A stretch of DNA of 64,000 bases from an uncultured Desulfobacterales bacterium (GCA_937915545.1 CALGIJ010000028.1:1-64000); one strand, 5' to 3'. Positions 1-9,019 are shown, counted from the stretch's first letter. A program made the numbers and translations. Notes: generated from the letters alone by a model not told the origin.

Positions 1-942
1 GCGGATGCCGATCTCGCGGGTCCGCTCGGTCACCGAGACGAGCATGATGTTCATGATGCCGATGCCGCCGACGAGCAGACTGACCGCCGCCACCGCCCCG
101 AGCAGGGTGGTGAGGATGCGCGTCGTGCCGGTGAGGGCGGCCATCACCTCCTGCATGTCGCGGACGAAGAAATCGTCCTCCTGGCCGGCGGCGATGCGCC
201 GCCGCTCGCGCAGCAGCCGTTCGATGTCCTCCTTGACCCGGGTGGTGGAGACGCCATCCTCGGCGGAGACGAAGATGACCCCGACATCGGTGTTGCCCGC
301 CAGGCGACGGTGCAGGGTGCGCAGCGGCACGAGGATGAAGTCGTCCTGGTCGTTGCCGCCGGTGCCCTGGCCCTTGGCGGCAAAGACGCCGATGACCTGG
401 AAGGTGACGGTGTTGAAGCGCAGGCTCGACCCGAGGGGGTCGCGGCCGCCGAACAGCTCCTTGGCCACAGTGGCGCCGAGGATGCATACCGCCCGGCCGG
501 CGCGCAGCTCGCTGTCGGTGAAGGCTCGCCCGGAGGCCAGCGTCCAGTTGCGCACCGGCAAAAAGTCGTTGCTCGAGCCGGTGACGGTCGTCGACCAGTT
601 GCTGTTGCCAACCACCACCTGGCCATTGCGCTGGGCGTTGGGGGCGACGGCGGCAACGCCGCTGACCTGCTGGGCGATGGCCAGGGCATCCTCGGCCTTG
701 AACGGCCTGGCCGCGGAGCTGACCCCGCCGGGGCCCCGGAAGCCCTGGCCGGCGCGCACCTGGAGGAGGTTGCTGCCGAGGCTGCCGATCTCCGCCGCCA
801 CCTGGGCGGTGGCGCCCTTGCCGAGGGTCACCAGGGCGATGACCGCGGCAACGCCGATGACGATACCGAGGATGGTGAGGATGGAGCGCATGACGTTGCG
901 GCGGATCTCGCGCAGGGCGAGCATCAGGGTCTCACGCAGCAT
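1..942 (-). CDS. MacB-like ABC transporter permease, 3' end off the window
   Basis: Membrane subunit of a MacB-type exporter, which couples cytoplasmic ATP hydrolysis to substrate movement through a periplasmic adaptor and outer-membrane channel. The N-terminus (MLRETLMLALREIRRN) is followed by a hydrophobic helix at about residues 19-40, then a long periplasmic domain (roughly 45-270) typical of MacB_PCD. A second hydrophobic segment (GIGIMNIMLVSVTERTREIGI) is reached at the window edge. The reading frame is open to base 1, so about the last 90 residues are missing. The start overlaps the end of the ATPase gene by 11 bp, as expected for the last gene of this operon. Unlike E. coli MacB, the ATPase is a separate polypeptide. 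The substrate cannot be told from sequence. Confidence 0.9.
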   Translation of the reverse strand, partial: MLRETLMLALREIRRNVMRSILTILGIVIGVAAVIALVTLGKGATAQVAAEIGSLGSNLLQVRAGQGFRGPGGVSSAARPFKAEDALAIAQQVSGVAAVAPNAQRNGQVVVGNSNWSTTVTGSSNDFLPVRNWTLASGRAFTDSELRAGRAVCILGATVAKELFGGRDPLGSSLRFNTVTFQVIGVFAAKGQGTGGNDQDDFILVPLRTLHRRLAGNTDVGVIFVSAEDGVSTTRVKEDIERLLRERRRIAAGQEDDFFVRDMQEVMAALTGTTRILTTLLGAVAAVSLLVGGIGIMNIMLVSVTERTREIGIR

Positions 943-1672
943 GGAGGTCCCTCCCGGCGCTCTCGCCCGCGACGATCGTGCCGTCGACGAAGGTGATGCA
1001 ACGCCCGGCATAGACGGCCATGTCCGGCTCGTGGGTGACCATGATCACCGTCAGGCGCCGCTCCACGTTGAGGCGACTGAGAAGTTCCATGACCTCGCGG
1101 CTCCGCGCCGAGTCGAGGTTGCCGGTGGGCTCGTCGGCGAGCAGCACCCGCGGCTCGCTGACGATGGCCCGGGCGATGGCGACGCGCTGCTGCTGGCCGC
1201 CGGAGAGCTCGCTCGGGGTGTGCTTCTCCCAGCCGGCGAGACCGACCAGATCCAGGGCCTGGCGGGCGCGGCGGCGGCGCTCGGCGGCGGGAATGCCGCG
1301 GTAGATCAGCGGCAGCTCGACGTTTTCCCTGGCCGAAGTGCGGCCAAGGAGATTGAAGCCCTGGAAGACGAAGCCGAGGCAGTGGCGGCGCAGCAGGGCC
1401 AGCCGGTCGCGCGACAGGCCGCCGACGTCATGGCCGTCGAAGAGAAAGGTGCCGGAACTGGGGGTATCGAGAAAGCCGAGGATATTCATGCAGGTTGACT
1501 TGCCCGAGCCACTCGGCCCCATGATGGCGACGAACTCGCCGTGGCCGATGGCGAGATCGACGCCGCGGAGGGCCTGCACCGCGGCGGCACCCCTGCCATA
1601 TACCTTCGCCACCTGCCGCAGCTCGATGAGCGGCGGCGGGGTCACCGGCACAGGATCGGCACTGCCGTTCAT
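932..1672 (-). CDS. ABC transporter ATP-binding protein, MacB/LolD type
   Basis: Nucleotide-binding subunit (246 aa) of the tripartite exporter. Visible motifs are Walker A GPSGSGKST (residues 52-60), Q-loop FVFQGFNLL, signature LSGGQQQR (156-163), Walker B VLLADEPTGNLD (from 176) and the H-loop in VTHEP. The TGNLDS sequence after Walker B is characteristic of the MacB/LolD/FtsE group. The ATG at 1672 is chosen because it sits in an ATGA overlap with the stop codon of the adaptor gene; a longer open frame to 1804 exists only inside that gene. The downstream permease starts before this gene stops, so the subunits are translationally coupled. Confidence 0.95.
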   Translation of the reverse strand: MNGSADPVPVTPPPLIELRQVAKVYGRGAAAVQALRGVDLAIGHGEFVAIMGPSGSGKSTCMNILGFLDTPSSGTFLFDGHDVGGLSRDRLALLRRHCLGFVFQGFNLLGRTSARENVELPLIYRGIPAAERRRRARQALDLVGLAGWEKHTPSELSGGQQQRVAIARAIVSEPRVLLADEPTGNLDSARSREVMELLSRLNVERRLTVIMVTHEPDMAVYAGRCITFVDGTIVAGESAGRDLHAA

Positions 1673-2967
1673 GAGCCGCTCTCCTCTTGGGTGATCACCT
1701 CCTGGCCAGGGCTCAGCGCGCCGTCCTGGATCTGCGTGCGCGTGCCGTCGCTCTGGCCAACCTTGACCGGCACCGGGCGCACGAGGCCGTCTTCCAGCAC
1801 CCACACCCGCTGCTGGCGCTTGGCCGCTCCGCCCACTTCCTTGCTGCGGTTGGGTCGCGGCGGCCGCGGCATGAGCTTGCCGAGCATGCTGCCACCCTTT
1901 TCCTGCCGCTCCACACCTTCCCTCTTCGGGGTGTAGCGCAGGGCGGCATTGGGCACCAGAAGGGCTCCGGACACCTTCTCGACGACGATTTCGGCGGTGG
2001 CGGTCATCCCCGGCCGCAGGCTGAGGTCGGCGTTGTCCACCGTCAGCAGGGTTTCGTAGGTGACCACGCCGCTGGTGGTCTTGGCGCCGTAGCGAACCTC
2101 GGCGATCTCCGCCGGGTAGCGCCGCTCGGGGTGGGCGTCGACGACGAAGGTTGCCTGCTGGCCCTTGTGCACCTTGCCGACATCGGCCTCGTCGACATCG
2201 ACATGGAGCTCCATGGCGGCGAGGTCGCCGGCCAGAGTGAAAAGCACCGGCGCCTGCAGCGATGCGGCCACCGTCTGCCCCGACTCCACCGAGCGGCTGA
2301 GGACGATGCCGTTGACCGGCGAGCGGATCTCGGTCTTGGCGAGGTCGGCACGATAGAGCTGCAGGGTGGCCTCGGCTTGGGCCACCGCCGCCACGGCCAC
2401 CTGGTACTCGGCGGCGGCCCGCTCCGCCGCCGCCGCGGCCGCGTCGAGGTCCTTGGCCGAGACCGCCTCGGCGGAGCTGAGCCGCGCCGCCTCATGGAGC
2501 CGTGCCAGGGCCTGGGCAGTCTCGCCCATGGTCGCCCTGGCCAGGCGCACCTTGGCCTCGGCGCTGGCCAGGCTGGCCTGGGACTGAAGGATCTGCGCCG
2601 CGAGCTTGGTGGTGTCGAGGCGCACGAGGATCTGCCCGACCTGCACGCGGTCGTTGTAGTCGGCCTCCACCGCCTTGACCGTGCCGGACAGCTCGCTGCC
2701 GACCACCACCTGGGTGGTCGGCTGCAAATTTCCTGTGGCGGTGACGGTGACGGTGATGTCGTCCTGTTCCACCGGCCTGGTGACATAGCGCGGCGTCCCG
2801 GTGCTTTCCCCGCCAAAGCGGGCATAGACCGCGGCGGCCGCCGCGGCGAGGATGGCCAGGGCGATCAGCGCCCGACGCAGGCCCTTGCCCCGTCCGCGCT
2901 GGCCTTCCCTGGCGAGGATATCCCCGACAAGGCCGCCGCTGCCGTTCTGTTGCTTCTCCGTGCTCAT
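1669..2967 (-). CDS. Periplasmic adaptor (membrane fusion) protein, MacA/HlyD family
   Basis: Bridges the inner-membrane ABC permease to the outer-membrane factor. The 432-aa protein has a short cytoplasmic N-terminus, one transmembrane helix at about 32-49, then a lipoyl/barrel-sandwich half. Next come a long Ala-rich alpha-helical hairpin (about 105-205), the second lipoyl half (ETRSPVNGIVLSRSVESGQTV-like region near 215), and a beta-barrel ending in LRPGMTATAEIVVE. A basic insert near 345-385 (RQEKGGSMLGKLMPRPPRPNR) is unusual and lies between the barrel and the membrane-proximal domain. It overlaps both neighbours by 4 bp (ATGA), giving a compact operon. Confidence 0.93.
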   Translation of the reverse strand: MSTEKQQNGSGGLVGDILAREGQRGRGKGLRRALIALAILAAAAAAVYARFGGESTGTPRYVTRPVEQDDITVTVTATGNLQPTTQVVVGSELSGTVKAVEADYNDRVQVGQILVRLDTTKLAAQILQSQASLASAEAKVRLARATMGETAQALARLHEAARLSSAEAVSAKDLDAAAAAAERAAAEYQVAVAAVAQAEATLQLYRADLAKTEIRSPVNGIVLSRSVESGQTVAASLQAPVLFTLAGDLAAMELHVDVDEADVGKVHKGQQATFVVDAHPERRYPAEIAEVRYGAKTTSGVVTYETLLTVDNADLSLRPGMTATAEIVVEKVSGALLVPNAALRYTPKREGVERQEKGGSMLGKLMPRPPRPNRSKEVGGAAKRQQRVWVLEDGLVRPVPVKVGQSDGTRTQIQDGALSPGQEVITQEESGS

Positions 2968-4427
2968 GGTTTTCCCGCTTCGCCGGAGGGGGCGGTCGAG
3001 CCGTCATCGGCCTGCCATCCGCCCCCCAGGGCCTTGTAAAGTTTGACGAGATTGCCGCTCAGCGCCGCCTTGCCGGTCTCTTGCTGATCGAGGGCGGAGA
3101 GCTGCGTGCGGTGCGCCTCGAGGACCGTGGTCAGCTCCACCAGCCCGGCTCGGTACTGGACCTCGGCCAGGGCCAGGGCCCGCCCCGCAGCCCGCGCCGA
3201 CTCCTCCAGGGCCTCCTGCCGCTGACGCTGGCGGACCGTGGCGATGAGGGCATCGTCCACTTCGGCCAGAGCCGCCAGCACCGTCTCGCGATAGGCGGCC
3301 AAGGCATCCTCGGCGAGAGCCGACTGCAGGCGCACGTTGGCCACGGCCGCCCCACCATCCCAGAGATTGAAGGAAACCCTGGGGGTGATGGCGTAGGTGG
3401 CGGCAGCAGCGGAAACGAGGTCGCCCAGGGAGAGGGCGTCGAGGGCGATGATCCCGGAGAGGCGCAGGGTCGGGTAGCGGGCCGCCTCGGCGGCGCCGAC
3501 CTCGGCCACCTGGGCGGCCAGCAGCCGCTCGGCGCGGCGTACGTCGGGGCGACGCTGCAGGACCTCAGCCGGCAGGGCCACCCCGACCAGCGATGGCGGC
3601 TGCGGCAGCTGAGCCGATTTGCGCAGCTCCTCGCGCAGGGAGCCGGGGCCAAGGCCGAGCAGCGTGGCAAGACCGTTCTCCTCCTGCTCAAGGGAGGTGC
3701 GCAGCACGGGCAGCTGCGCCTTCGCCGTCGCGGTCTGCGCCTGGGCCTGCTGCAGGGCCAGCTCGCCCACCAACCCGGCCTGCCGCTTGGCGGCGGTGAG
3801 GGAGAGGAGCCGCTCCTGGGCGGCGAGGCTGTCGCTGGCGATGGCCAGTCGCCGCTGCAAAGTGCGCACCTCGAAGTAGGCGAGGGCCACCTCGGCGGCG
3901 AGGGAGACGTGGAGATCGCGCAGCTGCAGCTCACTTGCCGCGACACGGTTCTCGGCCGCCTCGACGGTGCGACGCTGTCCGCCGAAGAGGTCGAGCTCCC
4001 ACAGGCTGTCGAGGCTCGCCCCGTAGCGGGTGCTGTGATCGGCCCCCTGTTCCAGCCCCCCCTGCCGCGACAGGGAGGCGCCAAGGGAGGCGTCGGGCGC
4101 CAGGCCCGCCGCCGCCAGATCGCGTCGCGCCCGGGAAGCGACGACGCTGGCGCGGGCCTGGGCGAGCTGCTCGTTGCCGGCCAGGGCGCGGCGCACATAG
4201 CTGCTGAGCAGCGGATCGGCGAAACCCTCCCACCAGCGGGCAAGCGCCGCATCCGTGGCTTCGCCCTGCACCAGGCCCTCGTCCAGGGGGCTGCTCCACG
4301 CCGGTGGCGCGGTCAGCTGCGGCGGCACATAGTCCGGCCCCACCGGGGCGCAGGCGGAGAGCAACAGGGCAAAGCCGAACAGGCCTGGCAGCAGCAGGGC
4401 CGCGGCGGAAAATCGAAAGCTCTTCAT
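2964..4427 (-). CDS. Outer-membrane efflux lipoprotein, OprM/NodT family
   Basis: TolC-like outer-membrane channel (487 aa) for the exporter encoded downstream. The start at 4427 gives a lipoprotein signal peptide with lipobox LLLSAC, so Cys26 is the predicted lipidation site; the open frame extends to 4907 but those residues look non-protein-like. The body shows two OEP repeats: the first ends near a conserved Leu-rich helix (LLGLGPGSL), and the second carries LQRRPDVRRAERLLAAQ and the typical C-terminal LVKLYKALGGGW. It is the first gene of the operon and overlaps the adaptor gene by 4 bp. Names such as TolC would be too specific; OprM/NodT family is safe. Confidence 0.93.
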   Translation of the reverse strand: MKSFRFSAAALLLPGLFGFALLLSACAPVGPDYVPPQLTAPPAWSSPLDEGLVQGEATDAALARWWEGFADPLLSSYVRRALAGNEQLAQARASVVASRARRDLAAAGLAPDASLGASLSRQGGLEQGADHSTRYGASLDSLWELDLFGGQRRTVEAAENRVAASELQLRDLHVSLAAEVALAYFEVRTLQRRLAIASDSLAAQERLLSLTAAKRQAGLVGELALQQAQAQTATAKAQLPVLRTSLEQEENGLATLLGLGPGSLREELRKSAQLPQPPSLVGVALPAEVLQRRPDVRRAERLLAAQVAEVGAAEAARYPTLRLSGIIALDALSLGDLVSAAAATYAITPRVSFNLWDGGAAVANVRLQSALAEDALAAYRETVLAALAEVDDALIATVRQRQRQEALEESARAAGRALALAEVQYRAGLVELTTVLEAHRTQLSALDQQETGKAALSGNLVKLYKALGGGWQADDGSTAPSGEAGKP

Positions 4428-5150
4428 TGCGTGGTCTTCATGGTTGTTCTGCCCTCGGAGGACTGCCTGGTTCGCGAACGGGAGCAGGAATTGCCGGGCA
4501 AAACCCTTCTCGCCTGGCAGTGACCAGGACGGGCGGAGAAGGGGGCAGGCTGCGCATCGCCTGCCCTGCGCCACGGCTCTCCTGCCGCTGCGACTGCCCT
4601 GCCTCACTAGCAAGAGAGGGGCCACAGGCGGCAGGAATTTTTCTGGCCCGGCGGCGGCCCCTTGCACGGATGTCACCTCAGCCGGAGGACGATCTCTGCG
4701 GCAGCAGCGAGTATTCCTTATACACCCCCCTGCGTCATTCTTCCCCAGCTTTCCGCAGCCGCCGTGTCGCATATACGATCTGTCCGGCAAAGTCCACCAT
4801 GACGGCTGGCCCTCTCCACCTGCGCCGAGTCCGGGCAGCTGTCCTTGTGGCTGGTTGCACCAGGCGGCAGCACGCCCCACCCACCGCCGCAGCGCCACCC
4901 CAGACATCGAGATGCGCGCCGGCCACAGCCGTCAATGCGCGTCACCCCGAAAGTGAACATGGCGGTGCCCTGCGGTAATCGCCGCCCGTTCCCCGCCGCG
5001 GGCAGACATAACTGCCGCTTTGCAGGCCATCGCCGACACCGCTTTTCCTGGCATTGGTAACGCTCCTTCATTACTGCGCCATATCGCTCTTTCCATGGCC
5101 ATGATGAAAGACATGGCATTCACCTATGCCAACCAATGTTCCTTATTAAT

Positions 5151-5200
5151 TTGATGATATATCAATTTATGTGTTTGACAGGAAATCTGACATATTGTCA
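5151..5200. promoter_or_regulatory. Two inverted repeats in the AT-rich glpA upstream region
   Basis: At 5151-5165 lies TTGAT-N5-ATCAA. It resembles an FNR-type site, but its spacer is one base longer than the usual four. At 5188-5200 lies the perfect 13-bp palindrome TGACATATTGTCA. A TTGACA hexamer (5175-5180) sits between them and further TGTCA boxes follow, so this looks like a cluster of binding sites. The regulator is unknown. Confidence 0.4.
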
Positions 5201-5313
5201 CATACGCATGTCAATAGTAAACACCAGGTGAACTCCATTGTATACCCATTTGGTCTCCTTCCGCCTGGCCTCCGCGTGGCGAAATGCCATGTTTCGAATT
5301 AAGCATATTTTTC

Positions 5314-5347
5314 TTTCACTTGAAATATAGTAAATTTCACTTGAAAT
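5314..5347. promoter_or_regulatory. Tandem palindromic operator candidates upstream of glpA
   Basis: The 13-mer TTTCACTTGAAAT occurs twice, at 5314-5326 and 5335-5347, exactly 21 bp (two helical turns) apart. Each copy contains the palindrome TTTCA-CT-TGAAA. A -10-like TATAGT (5326-5331) lies between them. The positions, 90 to 120 bp before the glpA start, fit operators for a repressor, perhaps a GlpR/DeoR-family protein, although the sequence is not the E. coli GlpR site. Confidence 0.5.
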
Positions 5348-5436
5348 TCGTAGCAAGAAGGGCTACAACTCCAATAAGAATAGTCCGCTCCCTTCCTGCA
5401 CGCTCCCAGCCCCCCCCCTTCGAGAGGATACTTTCT

Positions 5437-7050
5437 ATGCAGCCAGTCACCCCTAGGGCAAACGGCAGTGGCCAGGAGGCCGTTTTCGAAACCGAGGTGC
5501 TGATCATCGGCGGCGGCGTCACCGGGGTCGGTATTATGCGCGACCTCGCCTTGCGCGGTATCCACGCCATTCTCATCGACAAGCGCGACCTCTGCGCCGG
5601 GGCCTCCGGCGGCAACCATGGCCTGCTTCACTCCGGGGCGCGCTACGTCTCCAACGACCTCGACTCGGCGCGGGAGTGCCGCCGCGAAGGGGCGCTGCTG
5701 AAGCGTCTTGCCGGTCATTGCATCGAGGACTGCGGCGGCCTCTTCGTAGCGGTGGAGGGCGACGACGAGGCCTTCGCAACAAACTTTCCCGCCCTCTGCG
5801 CCCAGGCCGACATCCTCTGCGAACCCCTTGCCCCGGCCTTGGCCCGCGAACTCGAGCCACACCTCAGCGAGCGGCTCGTCCAGGCCTACCGGGTGCCCGA
5901 CGCCACCGTCGACCCCTTCCGCCTCGCCCTGGAGAACGTCGCCCATGCCTCGGCGCTGATGGGCAGCCTCTACTTCCCCCACACCGAGGTGGTCAGCTTC
6001 GCCCGCCAGGGCGACCGCATCGCCACGGTGTTCTGCCACGACCGCCGCAACGACCGTCCGCTGGCCATCCGCGCCCTGCAGGTGGTCAACGCCGGCGGTG
6101 CCTGGGCCATGAATATCGCCCGCCTCGCCGGCTGCGACGACGTCCGCCTGCTCTACTCCAAGGGCACCCTGCTGGTCACCCACGACCGCCTCGCCAGCCA
6201 TGTCGTCAACCGCCTGCGCCGCCCCGGCGACGGCGACATCCTCGTCCCCGGCGGCACGGTCTCCATCCTCGGCACCACCTCGCTGCGCACCGACGACCTC
6301 GAGAGTACCCGGCCGACGGTGGAGGAGGTCGAGGTCAATATCCGCGAAGGTTCGGCGATGCTGCCGATGCTCGCCGAAGCCCGCTATATCCGCGCCTTCT
6401 CCCGGGTGCGTCCGCTGCTCCAGCCCGCCGGCCGCGGCGGGGACCGCGACGCCGCGCGCGGCTTCGCCCTCATCGACCACGAGGAGCAGGGGCTGAGCAA
6501 CTTCTGCACCATCACCGGCGGCAAGCTCACCACCTTCCGCCTCATGGCGGAAAAGGCCTCCGACCTGGTGGCGAAAAGGCTCGGCAATACCACCTCCTGC
6601 CGCACCGCCCTCGAGCCCCTGCCCCACGGCTCCGCCTGCCGCTGGACCGAGCCCGGCGCCTCGCCGCGCTATTGGTTCAAGGAGAGCAAGCCGGGGGATA
6701 TGATTCTCTGCGAGTGCGAGATGGTGCCGCAGTCGGCCATCGACGAGATCGTCGACGCCGCCCCCGGCAAGGAGGAGCAGATGGGCCTCGAGGCCATCGC
6801 CCTGCGCTCCCGCGCCGGCAAAGGGCCTTGCCAGGGCTCGTTCTGCGGCATCCGCATCTGCTCCTACCTCTACGACCGCGGCTATTACCGCGACCCCTCC
6901 GGGCTGCACCACATGCGCCGCTTCTTCGACGAGCGCTTCAAGGGCCAGCGCGCCGTGGTGTGGGGCGGTCAGGCGGCGCAGATGGAACTGGCCGAGGCCC
7001 TGCATTGCGGCCTGCTCGGCCTCGACACCCTGGACATGGAGGACAGATGA
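5437..7050 (+). CDS. glpA: Anaerobic glycerol-3-phosphate dehydrogenase subunit A
   Basis: FAD-dependent catalytic subunit (537 aa) oxidising sn-glycerol 3-phosphate to dihydroxyacetone phosphate. The N-terminal dinucleotide-binding motif is GGGVTGVG (residues 25-32), followed by family signatures such as NHGLLHSGARY and DATVDPFRL, and ITGGKLTTFRLMAEKA near 360. The C-terminus carries the BFD-like Fe-S domain with Cys pairs in LCECEM (about 424/426) and GPCQGSFCGIRIC (about 465-475). Length and order match E. coli GlpA (542 aa). ATG 5437 is preferred over the upstream in-frame codon at 5284 because GAGAGG precedes it and homologous sequence begins shortly after. It overlaps glpB by 4 bp. Confidence 0.95.
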   Translation: MQPVTPRANGSGQEAVFETEVLIIGGGVTGVGIMRDLALRGIHAILIDKRDLCAGASGGNHGLLHSGARYVSNDLDSARECRREGALLKRLAGHCIEDCGGLFVAVEGDDEAFATNFPALCAQADILCEPLAPALARELEPHLSERLVQAYRVPDATVDPFRLALENVAHASALMGSLYFPHTEVVSFARQGDRIATVFCHDRRNDRPLAIRALQVVNAGGAWAMNIARLAGCDDVRLLYSKGTLLVTHDRLASHVVNRLRRPGDGDILVPGGTVSILGTTSLRTDDLESTRPTVEEVEVNIREGSAMLPMLAEARYIRAFSRVRPLLQPAGRGGDRDAARGFALIDHEEQGLSNFCTITGGKLTTFRLMAEKASDLVAKRLGNTTSCRTALEPLPHGSACRWTEPGASPRYWFKESKPGDMILCECEMVPQSAIDEIVDAAPGKEEQMGLEAIALRSRAGKGPCQGSFCGIRICSYLYDRGYYRDPSGLHHMRRFFDERFKGQRAVVWGGQAAQMELAEALHCGLLGLDTLDMEDR

Positions 7051-8366
7051 TGCCGCCGACAATCACCCTTCCCGAAGCCTCCATGCCCGAGGAATCCCGC
7101 ACCATCACCACCGAGTTGGCGATCATCGGCACCGGCATCGCCGGCTTCGCCGCCGCCGTCTTCGCCCTCGAACGCAAGCTGACCATGGCCATGGCCGGTT
7201 CTACCGGCGCCCTGGCCTATACCACCGGCTACCTCGACCTCCTCGGCAAGCTGCAGGGGACGGCTCATGCGGTAGACGACCCCTGGCAGGCCCTCGAGGA
7301 GCTGCGCCGCAGCGAACCAGAACACCCCCTGAGCCGCATCGCCCCAGCCGCTATCGAGCGCGCCTTCACTCTCTTCACCGACTTCCTCGGCCGCGAGGGC
7401 CTCGCCTATACCCCTGTCGGGCGAAACAACCTCCAGATCATGACCCCGGTTGGCACGGTCAAGCCGACCCTGTCAGTGCCGGCCACCATGGCCGCAGGTC
7501 CGGCGCTGATGGCATCCGGCAGCCCCTGCGTCATCGTCGACTTCCACGGGCTCAAGGGTTTCAGCGGCCGGCAGGCGGTGGCCAATCTCAGCCAGCGCTG
7601 GCCGCAGCTCGAAACGGCGCGCCTCGCCTTTCCCGGCAGCAGGGGAGGCGAGCTCTATCCGGAGATCGCCGCCCGCTCCCTGCAGGTGCCCGAGATACGC
7701 CAGCAGCTCGCCGAAATGCTGCGACAAGCGGCCGGCACGGCCCCGGCCGTCGGCCTGCCGGCGCTCCTCGGCATGCACCGCCCCGACCTGGTCCTGGAAG
7801 ATCTGCAGCGGCTCTCCGGGTTGACCCTCTTCGAGGTCCCCACCATGCCGCCGGCAGTGCCCGGCATCCGCCTGCGCGAGCTCTTCGCGCGAGCTCTGCC
7901 GCAGCACGGGGTAGCCATCGTGCCACAGCAGAAGGTGCAGCATCTGCGCCTCGACGAAAATGGCGCCCACCTCACCCTGGGCGACAACTACGGCACCATT
8001 GCCATCCACGCCAAGGCGGTGATCCTCGCCACCGGCCGCTTCCTCAGCGGCGGCCTCGAGGCACGCCGCGACACCATCCGCGAGCCCCTCCTCGACCTGC
8101 CGGTGGCCCAGCCCTCGGGACGCTCGCAGTGGTACGAGGAGCGCTATACCGACCCCAGGGGCCATGCCATCCACCGCGCCGGCATCGTCGTCGACCAGGC
8201 CTTTCGCCCCCTGGGCGGCGACGGCCACCCCTTTCACCCGCGCCTCTTCGCCGCCGGCATCATCCTCGCCCACCAGGACTGGATCCGCAGCCGCAGCGGC
8301 GCCGGCATCGCCATCGCCTCCGCCTACCGGGCGGTGGACGAGGCGGCGCGGCTGCTCGGCCGCTGA
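7047..8366 (+). CDS. glpB: Anaerobic glycerol-3-phosphate dehydrogenase subunit B
   Basis: Second flavoprotein subunit (439 aa) of the GlpABC complex. An N-terminal FAD motif (IIGTGIAGFAAAVFAL) and a C-terminal segment with GIVVDQAFRPLG and FAAGIILAHQDW match GlpB. The start lies in the ATGATG overlapping the glpA stop, so 7047 or 7050 are equally possible. The usual third gene glpC, encoding the membrane-anchoring Fe-S subunit, does not follow: the next gene is on the opposite strand. Electrons must therefore leave through a GlpC encoded elsewhere or another partner. Confidence 0.93.
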   Translation: MMPPTITLPEASMPEESRTITTELAIIGTGIAGFAAAVFALERKLTMAMAGSTGALAYTTGYLDLLGKLQGTAHAVDDPWQALEELRRSEPEHPLSRIAPAAIERAFTLFTDFLGREGLAYTPVGRNNLQIMTPVGTVKPTLSVPATMAAGPALMASGSPCVIVDFHGLKGFSGRQAVANLSQRWPQLETARLAFPGSRGGELYPEIAARSLQVPEIRQQLAEMLRQAAGTAPAVGLPALLGMHRPDLVLEDLQRLSGLTLFEVPTMPPAVPGIRLRELFARALPQHGVAIVPQQKVQHLRLDENGAHLTLGDNYGTIAIHAKAVILATGRFLSGGLEARRDTIREPLLDLPVAQPSGRSQWYEERYTDPRGHAIHRAGIVVDQAFRPLGGDGHPFHPRLFAAGIILAHQDWIRSRSGAGIAIASAYRAVDEAARLLGR

Positions 8367-8497
8367 GCCGCGGCAACCTTCAGCGAAAAACGGCGCCCGC
8401 CAGCCGCAAAACGGCCCGGCACTGCCTGGCATCCGGCATTGTCGCGATGTCGGAGAGAGGAGATGGCCGCATCAGGCGGCCCTGGCGATGGGGGATG

Positions 8498-8524
8498 TTG
8501 ACGAGGGGGGGGGGATGCTATACA
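8498..8524 (+). promoter_or_regulatory. Promoter-like sequence with a ten-G spacer run
   Basis: TTGACG (8498-8503) and an extended -10, TGC-TATACA (-10 hexamer 8519-8524), are separated by 15 bp containing ten consecutive G. It would fire rightward, antisense to the thioesterase and cyclase genes. The short spacer makes it weak evidence. Confidence 0.2.
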
Positions 8525-8563
8525 CTCCGTTCGCAAGCGGGCCGGGGCAACCGCCCCAGCCGG

Positions 8564-9019
8564 CTAGCCGACCAGGTAGGTGCCGGTGCCGGCGGCGATG
8601 AGCACTTCGCGGTCGTTGCACAGCTCGGTGCGCACCACCGCTACCTTGCTGCCCTTGCGCAGCACGGCGCCGGTGGCGACGAAGTACTCGCCCTGGCCGG
8701 GGCGGAGGTAGTCGACGCGCATGTCGATGGTGCCGATGCGCGCCAGTCGTGCGCCGAGTTCGGCCACGCTCGCCCCTTCGAGGTGCTTGAGCAGTTCCAC
8801 CGAGGCCATCAGGCCACCGGTGAGGTCGAGCAGGGCCGATATCACCCCACCGTGGAGGATGTTGCGCACGAAGTTGCCGACCAGTTCCTCGCGCATGTCG
8901 AGGCGCACCCGCACCCCCTCGAGGCCAAGCTCGACCACCCGCACGCCGAGAAGGCGGTCGAAGGGCATGCGCTCCTCATAGACCTCCTTGAGCATGGCCA
9001 GCATCTCGTCCATGCTCAT
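8564..9019 (-). CDS. yigI: YigI-type acyl-CoA thioesterase (hotdog fold)
   Basis: Small cytosolic hotdog-fold thioesterase (151 aa). It resembles E. coli YigI along its whole length: MPFDRLLG near the N-terminus, VGNFVRNILHGGVISALLD with the catalytic-region HGG, ARIGTIDMRVDYLRPGQGE, and the end AAGTGTYLVG. YigI acts on medium- to long-chain acyl-CoA. The start overlaps the stop of the upstream cyclase gene (ATGA), so the two are co-translated. What a thioesterase has to do with cyclic-nucleotide signalling is not evident. Confidence 0.88.
   Translation of the reverse strand: MSMDEMLAMLKEVYEERMPFDRLLGVRVVELGLEGVRVRLDMREELVGNFVRNILHGGVISALLDLTGGLMASVELLKHLEGASVAELGARLARIGTIDMRVDYLRPGQGEYFVATGAVLRKGSKVAVVRTELCNDREVLIAAGTGTYLVG

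Larger units (their letters stand above)
4428..5436. other. Long non-coding control region between the efflux operon and glpAB
   Basis: About 1 kb without a convincing gene. The left two thirds are GC-rich and feature-poor; an open frame at 4718-5119 (-) has no recognisable composition or motif and I do not call it. From about 5115 to 5350 the DNA becomes strikingly AT-rich and holds several inverted repeats, listed separately, so it is the probable promoter region of glpAB and possibly of the divergent efflux operon. Confidence 0.6.

Noticed and set aside
4718..5119. A 133-codon minus-strand frame in the long intergenic region
   Set aside because: Cys/Arg/Gly-rich without a predicted domain, a ribosome site or a credible helix or strand pattern.
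5151..5165. FNR box upstream of glpA
   Set aside because: The half-sites TTGAT and ATCAA are present, but the spacer is five rather than four bases, so I list it only as an inverted repeat.
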